A DNA stretch of 15,810 nucleotides from Chloroflexota bacterium (GTDB taxonomy: Bacteria; Chloroflexota; Anaerolineae; Promineifilales; Promineifilaceae), in assembly GCA_024223125.1 (NCBI GenBank), contig JAAEOP010000357.1:1-15810 (forward strand). The letters are read 5' to 3'. Position numbers and translations under genes: made by a program. A model generated the notes under the pieces. It was not told the DNA's origin and did not search any database. It saw only the letters and a list, made by a program, of their open reading frames with translations. Position 1 is the first letter of the stretch, and each line of letters begins with the position of its first letter. Positions 1 through 7,178 of the stretch are shown piece after piece.

Positions 1-42
1 TCCTTAGGAATGAGGATTAAATAATCCCATGAACTTTAATTT

Positions 43-108
43 GTCATTCCCGCGAAGGCGGGAATCCACTCGACTAAAAAGATGGATACCTGCCTTCGCA
101 GGTATGAC
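43..108. repeat. REP-like double-hairpin palindromic element
   Basis: This 66-bp element consists of two adjacent hairpins bounded by inverted ends GTCATtCC / GGtATGAC. The left hairpin has arms ATTCCCGC and GCGGGAAT around a GAAG loop. The right one has arms ATACCTGC and GCAGGTAT around a CTTC loop, and 17 nt separate them. This is the layout of widely dispersed REP/REPIN-type intergenic elements, whose spurious translation (a run containing IPAFAGM) is a common database artefact. It lies downstream of the minus-strand HAD gene. I cannot see a second full copy in the window, and no REP-associated transposase is present. Confidence 0.8.
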
Positions 109-196
109 AAGTTCGGGGTTTAATAAAATCCCCATTCCTTATCTAAATGCGGATTGCGGAATAATAACGCGAACCCGTCAATTGCATACTTGCCAC

Positions 197-868
197 TCAC
201 GTCAAAAATTGCAGCAGTTCTCTAGTACTTTGTAAAATCAAGTGCGCTCCAGCGTTTTCCAATTCTTCTCGTTCGCCAAAACCGCAAAGGACGCCGGCCG
301 CCCACGCGCCTGCGTTCCGTCCGGCCAATACGTCCACTGTTGTATCCCCCACCATCAGGCAATTTTGTACGGGCACGCCAATCTGTTCGGCCGCCAGCAG
401 CAGCGGCGCTGGGTTGGGTTTCATATGGCGCGTATCTTGCAGCCCGCATGACACAGTAAACGCCTGCGCCAGTTCTGGAAATTTTTCAAAGAAGGCATCA
501 ATATGGTAACGGCCGCGGATGGTAATGAGGGCGAGGGAGTAACGGCCGTCCAACGCCCCAATCATCTCTTCCACTCCCGAAATCAACTGCCATTCATGCG
601 CCGCATACACCCCGCGCCGCCTTCGTAGCCAATCTGTAAAGCCCATCAAGGGCACATCCAGATGCAGCCAATCCAGCAACCGCACCAGCAGCGTCCCCGG
701 CCGTTCCGAACGCATCAACAACCATCGGGCTGTTTTGGGAGCGCGTTGACCGAAAAACGGCCGCAGCCAACGCTCCCACTGCGCCACAATCTGATCATCC
801 GTATCCACCAACGTCCCATCCAGATCAAAAAAGATAGCTTGCAGGTTTGGAAACAGGGAGTTATTCAC
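197..868 (-). CDS. HAD-superfamily hydrolase (phosphoglycolate phosphatase-like)
   Basis: This 223-residue protein is a HAD-type phosphohydrolase, probably a small cytoplasmic phosphatase; the substrate cannot be told. Motif I FFDLDGTLVD is at residues 13-22, with D15 as nucleophile and D17 as acid/base. Motif II is the threonine T116 in LALITIRG, motif III is K150 in HMKPNP, and motif IV is VGDTTVDV with D175 and D179. The cap is inserted between motifs I and II, as in subfamily IA, and the length is normal. The predicted start is GTG at 868, overlapping the TAG stop of the upstream endonuclease gene by one base, so translational coupling is possible. It contains the genome-typical CGGCCG-rich octamers that the upstream restriction genes lack. 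It may therefore be a native gene that the cassette landed next to. Confidence 0.85.
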   Translation of the reverse strand: MNNSLFPNLQAIFFDLDGTLVDTDDQIVAQWERWLRPFFGQRAPKTARWLLMRSERPGTLLVRLLDWLHLDVPLMGFTDWLRRRRGVYAAHEWQLISGVEEMIGALDGRYSLALITIRGRYHIDAFFEKFPELAQAFTVSCGLQDTRHMKPNPAPLLLAAEQIGVPVQNCLMVGDTTVDVLAGRNAGAWAAGVLCGFGEREELENAGAHLILQSTRELLQFLT

Positions 869-1806
869 TATAGCAACCAGCCCCTTTCTAATCCTTGCTC
901 AATGGTACTTTCCCAATCTGTTATCAGATGAGTGCGTACTGTTTGATATAGATGCCAGACAACTTCTGGATCAATTAGATTCTTTTCATAATCTGGCGCA
1001 AAACGAAACTCTCTGTCTGTATTTTTCTGCTTTCGAAAAACGTAAATCTGATCCACTTCATACTTCCGCAAATTGACAGCGCTGGTTAATTTGAGCCATT
1101 CCATGGCCACCATATAAAGAGCATTTGGATTTCTGGCTTTCAATTGTTCGGCCGCTCTTGACGACCCTTCAAGCATCGTTTTATCGAGATAAGTTTTACA
1201 CTCTATGGCGACTGCTGCGACATCAAATAGATGATTCTCTAAATCATCTTCAATATGAACAGTATAGCGTATGGGAGGCTCTCCAAGTTGGGACTCCTGG
1301 CTCGCTTGCTCCTTCTTCGGCTGATGTAATTTCAAAGATGCTTCAAGTGTAACCCCTATAACAAAGTCATGATCCTTCCTCTCAATCCTAGCATAAGCTC
1401 GTTCAGTCATGGCCCGGAAATTAGGTGGAACAAAGAAAACATCCTTAAAAGCATGGGATCTCCCCAGAAGTGCATTACTTCCAAAATTGGAAACCAAATC
1501 TCTGAAAAGATAATAGAGAAACTCCTCAATTACCGTCGAATGTAAATTTGAACGGGAATCAAAATTTTCTGCATATTTCTGTTGATCTATAAAACTTTTA
1601 TAGTTCTCTAACAACGCGACTCTTTGATGTACAACTTCATTATCAGAAGGTTTTAGATTTGAATATGGACCTTCGAGATTCTTATTGGCAAGATGCCATT
1701 GATCATATTTTACACGTATTTCAGCAAGGAATTTACGACTCTGGGAGTCAAGATACTTAGTGCGATGGTTCTCTTTCTGGCTTATGTTCGATCCGTGAAC
1801 GAGCAT
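868..1806 (-). CDS. Type II restriction endonuclease, PD-(D/E)XK, possibly Bpu10I-like
   Basis: This 312-residue protein lies directly downstream of a C5-cytosine methyltransferase on the same strand and overlaps its 3' end by 50 bases, the usual layout of a type II restriction-modification cassette. A plausible PD-(D/E)XK core is visible: an acidic pair in RKDHDFVIG (D145/D147), then IECK (E202, K204) at the end of a hydrophobic strand. An acidic helix, TVIEEFLYYLF (residues 91-101), could supply a further residue. The stretch ECKTYLDKTMLEG reminds me of the Bpu10I-type endonuclease family. That is recall, not a search result, so specificity is not assigned. ATG at 1806 has a good Shine-Dalgarno, AAGAGG, about nine bases upstream. 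The gene is visibly AT-rich and has no ACGGCCGT octamer, consistent with horizontal acquisition. Confidence 0.72.
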   Translation of the reverse strand: MLVHGSNISQKENHRTKYLDSQSRKFLAEIRVKYDQWHLANKNLEGPYSNLKPSDNEVVHQRVALLENYKSFIDQQKYAENFDSRSNLHSTVIEEFLYYLFRDLVSNFGSNALLGRSHAFKDVFFVPPNFRAMTERAYARIERKDHDFVIGVTLEASLKLHQPKKEQASQESQLGEPPIRYTVHIEDDLENHLFDVAAVAIECKTYLDKTMLEGSSRAAEQLKARNPNALYMVAMEWLKLTSAVNLRKYEVDQIYVFRKQKNTDREFRFAPDYEKNLIDPEVVWHLYQTVRTHLITDWESTIEQGLERGWLL

Positions 1807-3022
1807 TCGTTAATACCTCTTGAATATGGCTGGCAATCGCCTTTGCCAGTAATGGGGGAACAGCATTCCCAATTTGATTATATTGGCAAAGGTGCTTGTC
1901 ATGTAACCGTCCCTCACGTTGTAATAGCTTGTGGGAGGGTGTCGTTTTCTTACCCATAAAGCGATATGAGTCGGGGAATGATTGGATTCGTGCGCCCTCA
2001 CGAGCAGTTATATTGCGATGTTGAAAAGGATGTATGAAATTCGCATAAAATGATGCCGCAATTGTATGCGAGGGCTTGTACGGGTATAAACGACGGTTAT
2101 TTTGATCATACGCCTTTTTTGAGATCTTCCCATTTCCATTTCGTTGTCTTGGCAAATGTTCTTGAGGTACATCAGCGGACGATTCACCCCAACTTATATG
2201 CTCAAATCGTTCGACCAGACGTTTAGAATGATTCATGGCCACATGGTTATAAACTGTTTTCCGCTCTCCCCTAGCCCATTTCTGATACGTTGTTTGCGGA
2301 TTGGCATTGTATTGTTGTTCTTCTTCCCCATCTCCAGCATTCAATTCAGGTAAGTCTGAGATAGCATCCCATAACGTTAATGCCTTTGGTAAAGATGGGG
2401 CATTAAAAAGGGTTAGTTGGTTGTTATCAGAAATCACCTGTCCTGTGGCATATGTTTTTGGTGGTTCTCCTATCCTTTCTAAACCAACACGATTACCAAC
2501 GACAAAAACCCTTTTTCGATTTTGGGGGACGCCATAATCTGCGGCATTAAGCAACCAAACCTCAACAGTGTAACCTAAATTTGCAAAGGTTTGTTTAATA
2601 ATGTTAATGACCGGTTCACGATTTACATTTCTCCGTGAGAGCAGCCCCTTAACATTTTCCATTACAAACAGTTGAGGCCTTAAAAAATCAACCCAACGGG
2701 CAAAATCCTTAAATAAACTATTTCGAGGGTCTTGGGGATCTTTTTGTGCGGGACCGGCAACACTAAATCCTTGACAAGGGGGGCCGCCAATGATGATGTC
2801 GGGCGAAATAGGACAGACGGTTCGCACTTGTTCTAATGTTTGATATTTTCTGATGTCATCCTGGATAACAAGTTGATCTGGATTGTTTTCACGTAATGTA
2901 TCAGCTGCCCATTGATCTATTTCCAGTGAACAGACAACATTATAGTCTGCAAGTTCAAAACCAAGTCCAAATCCTCCTGCTCCCGCAAATAAGTCAACAA
3001 CTTTCATTTTATTTGGCAACAT
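1757..3022 (-). CDS. DNA (cytosine-5-)-methyltransferase, type II R-M
   Basis: This enzyme transfers a methyl group from S-adenosylmethionine to C5 of cytosine and is presumably the protective half of the cassette with the endonuclease downstream. Motifs appear in canonical order, numbered from the start used here: motif I VVDLFAGAGGFGLG (8-21), motif IV GGPPCQGFS with catalytic Cys about 83, motif VI ENVKG (122-126), motif VIII QNRKRVFVVG (167-176), then a target-recognition region. Motifs IX and X follow as REGARIQSFPDSY and QIGNAVPP near the C-terminus. Length, about 421 residues, is normal. An in-frame ATG also exists at 3052, but the ATG at 3022 has GAGG eight bases upstream while 3052 has no clear ribosome site. 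The last 50 bases overlap the endonuclease gene in another frame. Recognition sequence unknown. Confidence 0.93.
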   Translation of the reverse strand: MLPNKMKVVDLFAGAGGFGLGFELADYNVVCSLEIDQWAADTLRENNPDQLVIQDDIRKYQTLEQVRTVCPISPDIIIGGPPCQGFSVAGPAQKDPQDPRNSLFKDFARWVDFLRPQLFVMENVKGLLSRRNVNREPVINIIKQTFANLGYTVEVWLLNAADYGVPQNRKRVFVVGNRVGLERIGEPPKTYATGQVISDNNQLTLFNAPSLPKALTLWDAISDLPELNAGDGEEEQQYNANPQTTYQKWARGERKTVYNHVAMNHSKRLVERFEHISWGESSADVPQEHLPRQRNGNGKISKKAYDQNNRRLYPYKPSHTIAASFYANFIHPFQHRNITAREGARIQSFPDSYRFMGKKTTPSHKLLQREGRLHDKHLCQYNQIGNAVPPLLAKAIASHIQEVLTNARSRIEHKPEREPSH

Positions 3023-3030
3023 ATCAGTTT

Positions 3031-3034
3031 CCTC
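3031..3034 (-). promoter_or_regulatory. Ribosome binding site deciding the methyltransferase start
   Basis: On the minus strand GAGG lies eight bases before the ATG at 3022. The upstream in-frame ATG at 3052 lacks a comparable purine stretch. This favours the shorter methyltransferase. Confidence 0.5.
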
Positions 3035-3100
3035 AATATCAGAATGTGACATTATCAGAACTTACATTCTACACGATTGAGCAATCAATTGCATACACAT

Positions 3101-6100
3101 TTAATATTCCCGCTCCTGTCCCAAAACCATGAGCGCCATAGAGAGGGCACGGCCGGCCGTTTGTAGTTTATCGGCCGCAATGTTGTCAGGCGTATCCTCG
3201 GCCGTGCGAGCTGTTTCTTCCCACCCTTCCCAAAATAGGCGCACTACCGGGGCTGTCTGGGTTGATTGGCCACCAGGGGCCACATCCTCATATATTTGGC
3301 TGATATCTATGGTTTCATTGCTACGTAATGATTTGCCGCCAGTTTGGGACACGGCCGTTTCAAACAAATCTGCCAGCCGCAAACTGCCCGAAGCAGCCAC
3401 CTCCACCCGGTCGCCGAAACCATCCCCCAGGCCGCGCAGCTGCACAATCGCTACCGGTTCATACGCTGTAGCAAAACCAATTTTGGCCTGTAAAAAGCGA
3501 GTGATATTGGGGTTGTTCACCGGCTCGCCGCCATCCAACCCTTCGCCACTGTATGCCACAAATAAGAAAGAGCGGTTCGGTTGGAAATCAGCCTCTTGCA
3601 GCACACGGATCGCTTCCAACATCACTGCGACGCCGCTGGCATTATTGTTGGCCGCTAGGAAAGGCGTGGCGCCGGGAGGCAGTGGGGGACTATCATACTG
3701 GGCCATCACCACCACTAGTTCTGCATCCAGACAATCAGGGCAGCGTTCATATCCCGCTTTGCCCGGCAGCAAGCCAATAACATGCTGCACCGGCCAGCTT
3801 TTTTCAATTTCGCCACTAACCTTCAGGCTTGCCTGAGTAGACAAAGGGGTTTGCAATAGCCCTTCCAACGGCAGCAAATCAATCTGGTCGCGTATCCCGT
3901 CTACCGTCAAACCATTTGCCGCCAGTATGTTATCGGCGACCTCTTCGGTAATCCACATGGATGGGGTCTCTTCGCCGCGTGGTTGGCCAGAAAAGGATAA
4001 CGACTGACCCGACCGACCTGAATAGGTGAAATTACGGTGCAGCAAATCGGGATTATCCGTTACTACCAACAACCCATCCATATCCTTACGAGTGACAATA
4101 CTTGCCTCTCTATCCGAAAAAACCATCACCACCTGCCCCTCAAGTGACGTCCGGTCTAATTCTGGATAGGAGGTACGAAAGCCGGTCGCTCCCGATGCTT
4201 CACCCAGGCCGACAACGGTAATGGAGGCATTCGCTTCACCGTCGGTCATATTACGGCCGGGGTACGCGGCAAAATCTACACCCGGCGTCAGGGCAGTTCC
4301 GTCAATGGCTAATTCCGGTTCGGAAAGCAGACGCTCAAAAGCGTGTTTGCGATTTTGGAAGTAGGTGTTTGCTTGTCCACCCACTTGTAAACCCAATGCT
4401 TCAAACTGATCGGCAATGTATTGGGCGGCTATTGCTGGTTCTTCTGTACCCAGGGCACGGCCGTTCATCTGCGGCGCAGTCAAATCATCCACATAAGCTT
4501 GGGCATTGTCGCCGCTAAACAATTGGGCCTGTTGCCGCAAAAATGGCGTCGAGCCAGAATTGTTTTGCAACCAGCTAAACCCCAATGTAAACAGCAGTAA
4601 AACCGCAATCGTCCAACGGTTGATGAAGCGGCTAATAACCAGATTGCCTTCATCTACTGCCCGGCGCACCCCCTCACCAAACAGGTTAAAAGCGAAGATG
4701 GTGATGAAGAAAGCCATCATGGGGAAGAGGGCTGTCCAGGGATACGGCCGTGCCAGATAACGTACATTACTCAGCAGCGCCCCCCACTCTGGTACATCCG
4801 AATACAGCATCGGTCCCACGCCAGGCAGTTCAATAAATGCTCCACCGCCGATAAAGATGCTGAGGAAACCCAATTCACCCAACAACATTAACACGGCCGA
4901 AATTTCTAAAGCAGCAATGGAGATGAGCGACCCCAACAAAACAGGCATAATGTGCCGGTTAAAAATACGGCTGGTGCGTGCCCCAGAAGCAACAGCGCTT
5001 TCAATAAACTGCTGCGGTCGCACGGCCGTTACCTCTCCGCGCACAAACTGCATAATCTCCCCCCAGCCCACAAAACAAATAGCAATAACAAAGGAAGATA
5101 TCCCCTCCCGAATACCAAAAGCCAGCACCAGGATCATCGCCAGCAGCAGAGTGGGAAAAGCAGCAATTATTTCTGCCAAACCAGTGATGAAGCGATCCAG
5201 AGCACGGCCGTTATGCCAGCCAGCCAATGCGCCTAAAATGACGCCGACAACCAGACGCGCCCCCACTGCCAGCGTCACCAATGTCAACGTCTGCTGCGCC
5301 CCGGAAAAAATCAAACTTTGTATATCCCGTCCCAGCGAATCAGTGCCCCAGGGGTAGGTATCGTCGGGAGAAAAAGGAGGTACCGTAAGCTGGCCATCAA
5401 CCATTTCCAGACCGCGTGTACTGTACGGGTTATGGGGGGCAAATTGTGGCCCAAACAACACAACCACGATCATGCCGATTACCAGCAGACTACCAATAGT
5501 AAAAGCGGCGTTGGTACGCACGGCCGTCCAGATGGAACGTTTTCCCTGGTAGGGAAACTCCAATTCAACCGTTCCCTCTTGCAGCCTGTCCAACGAGGTT
5601 TGGAAGGGACTGGGTTCCGGCGGTGTTTGACGGCGTGTCCACCAGCGGGTGAGGGCAGTATCTGTCACCGCATCATGGGCTGTCTCACGCCACGATCGCA
5701 CCCGCTGGCGCCAGGTAAAATGGCTGCCCGCGCCCAAAAAAGAGGGGTCTTCCCACAAACGAGGGTCAATGAGACGGTAGCTGAGTTCCAGCAAAATATT
5801 GACTATGACAATCAGCAAACCAAATGTCAAAGTCAGAGCGACAGTTAAATTTTCATCTTGCTGGGCAATCGCTTTTAACAAAGTGGCCCCTGCGCCCGGC
5901 CAGCCAAAATACAGCTCCACTACCGGCAAACTGCTCATGGCAAAATGGAAGGAGATGCCAATGGTGGTCAGAATGGGAATAGCGGCATTGCGTAATACGT
6001 GGCTGTAGGTGACATTAAACGGCCGTAACCCCTTACTATGCGCTGTGCGTACATAATCTTGCCGCAGTACATTCCGCAAGGTAACAAATGAGATGCGGGT

Positions 6101-6727
6101 AATTTGGGCCAACGGCCGTGCAGCCAACACAATCAGCGGCAAAATCAGGTGGGCGTCCCAGCCAAAACCACCCACCGGCAGCAATGAGCGACCAGAAAAG
6201 CGCGTGTAGGTTGTTACTGCCCATTGCAGTAAAAAGGCGGCAAAAAAGCTGGGCACAGAAATACCAATCAAAGTAGTGAGAATAATGCCTAACGAGCGGC
6301 GATTATTGCTGCGGGCCGCCCGTATTCCCAAAATGACACCCAGCAGGGAAGCTACAAACAGGGAAGCTGCCAACAAACCCAGACTGCGGCTCATGCGTTC
6401 GCGCAATACCTGGGTCACTGGCAGCGGGTTTACATTGCTGCTGCCGGCTGTACTCAACCCCATGTCGCCTTGTAGCAAACGGCCAAAGTAGGTGATTGTA
6501 TCTTGAGCGGCAGCAGGCACGGCTAACCTCAAACCGGCGCCATCAATCATCCCCAAACCTAAATAAGTCAGAAAAACAATACCGATCAAAACAAGCAGCG
6601 CAAAAGCAAGCCGTTTACCTAAAAAGTTTAAGATTGCTAAAATGGTGTCGCGGATATGGTGGTCAGACACGGCCGTGTCCGATGGCGGCGTCTGGTTTTG
6701 GGTAGGAGAAAGCTGTATTTCACTCAT
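3101..6727 (-). CDS. Fused DppB-DppC ABC permeases with C-terminal inactive M28 peptidase-like domain
   Basis: This 1208-residue single frame joins normally separate genes. Residues about 35-325 are a DppB-type permease with its EAA loop in QDYVRTAHSKGLRPFNVTYS (223-242). A cytoplasmic linker (about 325-400) leads to a DppC-type permease (about 400-690) with TDSLGRD (462-468) and EAA loop SAVASGARTSRIF (577-589). A further hydrophobic helix (704-720) should carry the chain outside. Residues about 740-1205 then resemble peptidase M28 with a PA-like insert (about 835-945). The usual zinc ligands are all changed: His to Q1010 (AQYDS), Asp to N1028 (NNNASG), second Glu of EE to G1063 (GEGLDG), Asp to R1098, His to R1174 (ARTAEDTPD). 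Only E1062 remains. Catalysis is therefore unlikely; substrate capture is possible. No ATPase or binding protein lies nearby. Start ATG 6727; the ribosome site (AGGA) is distant. Confidence 0.88.
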   Translation of the reverse strand: MSEIQLSPTQNQTPPSDTAVSDHHIRDTILAILNFLGKRLAFALLVLIGIVFLTYLGLGMIDGAGLRLAVPAAAQDTITYFGRLLQGDMGLSTAGSSNVNPLPVTQVLRERMSRSLGLLAASLFVASLLGVILGIRAARSNNRRSLGIILTTLIGISVPSFFAAFLLQWAVTTYTRFSGRSLLPVGGFGWDAHLILPLIVLAARPLAQITRISFVTLRNVLRQDYVRTAHSKGLRPFNVTYSHVLRNAAIPILTTIGISFHFAMSSLPVVELYFGWPGAGATLLKAIAQQDENLTVALTLTFGLLIVIVNILLELSYRLIDPRLWEDPSFLGAGSHFTWRQRVRSWRETAHDAVTDTALTRWWTRRQTPPEPSPFQTSLDRLQEGTVELEFPYQGKRSIWTAVRTNAAFTIGSLLVIGMIVVVLFGPQFAPHNPYSTRGLEMVDGQLTVPPFSPDDTYPWGTDSLGRDIQSLIFSGAQQTLTLVTLAVGARLVVGVILGALAGWHNGRALDRFITGLAEIIAAFPTLLLAMILVLAFGIREGISSFVIAICFVGWGEIMQFVRGEVTAVRPQQFIESAVASGARTSRIFNRHIMPVLLGSLISIAALEISAVLMLLGELGFLSIFIGGGAFIELPGVGPMLYSDVPEWGALLSNVRYLARPYPWTALFPMMAFFITIFAFNLFGEGVRRAVDEGNLVISRFINRWTIAVLLLFTLGFSWLQNNSGSTPFLRQQAQLFSGDNAQAYVDDLTAPQMNGRALGTEEPAIAAQYIADQFEALGLQVGGQANTYFQNRKHAFERLLSEPELAIDGTALTPGVDFAAYPGRNMTDGEANASITVVGLGEASGATGFRTSYPELDRTSLEGQVVMVFSDREASIVTRKDMDGLLVVTDNPDLLHRNFTYSGRSGQSLSFSGQPRGEETPSMWITEEVADNILAANGLTVDGIRDQIDLLPLEGLLQTPLSTQASLKVSGEIEKSWPVQHVIGLLPGKAGYERCPDCLDAELVVVMAQYDSPPLPPGATPFLAANNNASGVAVMLEAIRVLQEADFQPNRSFLFVAYSGEGLDGGEPVNNPNITRFLQAKIGFATAYEPVAIVQLRGLGDGFGDRVEVAASGSLRLADLFETAVSQTGGKSLRSNETIDISQIYEDVAPGGQSTQTAPVVRLFWEGWEETARTAEDTPDNIAADKLQTAGRALSMALMVLGQEREY

Positions 6728-6826
6728 TGATATTTGTCATGTTCCTTTCCTTTTTCGCCGCCCAATTATACGCCTTCTCAAATCTAGCGTCAGGTAAGAT
6801 GTGTTACTGCCACCAGAATACGCTGC

Positions 6827-7054
6827 GACAACTCCAACTGGCGCGACCACATCCTCTTTTACGAATACTTTCATGGAGACAACGGCGCCGGCATCGGAGC
6901 CAACCATCAGATTGAGTGGACGGCCGTTGTTGCCCGCTTGCTACAAAATAGTGGGAAAAAGCCTTTATGCTGGCCCCCTTTCTATCCATACTCAGCAAAA
7001 GTTATGCACCTTCTCTGGCAACAATGCGTTTGCGGTACACAAAGGCCGATTTAA
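6827..7054 (+). pseudogene. Remnant of a GH63-type glucosidase C-terminus
   Basis: In the gap between the permease fusion and the NADH dehydrogenase, the plus-strand frame starting at 6827 reads [20 protein letters not shown] and then [20 protein letters not shown]. This matches the well-conserved C-terminal signature of GH63 / mannosyl-oligosaccharide-glucosidase-like glycosidases (family consensus roughly [22 protein letters not shown]). There is no start codon or upstream catalytic domain, and after about residue 40 the frame drifts into unrelated sequence before a TAA at 7052-7054. It is thus a 5'-deleted gene fragment. It contains a genome-typical ACGGCCGT octamer (6920-6927), suggesting a native gene. 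The identification rests on recalled motif similarity. The rest of the 6728-7178 gap holds nothing else recognisable except the inverted repeat at 7103. Confidence 0.62.
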
Positions 7055-7102
7055 TATACCAGCGTGTCAGAGCAGGCATGATTGTTTTCCTTGCGAGCAT
7101 TC

Positions 7103-7168
7103 AGGTAGCAGTCACTTTCTCCCAGATATAGCGGCAATATTGAGATCATTTTCAAGTGACTGCTACCT
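7103..7168. repeat. Perfect 15-bp inverted repeat with 36-nt spacer (MITE-like or terminator)
   Basis: AGGTAGCAGTCACTT (7103-7117) is exactly inverted as AAGTGACTGCTACCT (7154-7168). The 36-nt centre has no strong secondary pairing that I can see. It starts eleven bases past the stop of the minus-strand NADH dehydrogenase and follows the glycosidase remnant, so it could act as a bidirectional transcription stop. There is no T-tract, however, and the long spacer is more like a small palindromic mobile repeat. Confidence 0.7.
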
Positions 7169-7178
7169 CTGGGGCAGA

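Noticed and set aside
118..136. GGGG...CCCC hairpin as terminator of the HAD gene
   Set aside because: Only four GC pairs with a mismatch next to them and no T-run on the minus strand; too weak to annotate.
29..235. Short open frame across the repeat at the left end
   Set aside because: Its translation is that of the REP-like element (contains IPAFAGM), a well-known false protein; no ribosome site supports it.
4857..5848. Long plus-strand open frames opposite the permease fusion
   Set aside because: They are antisense shadows of a clearly coding minus-strand gene; compositions are Arg/Ser/Thr-rich without recognisable domains.
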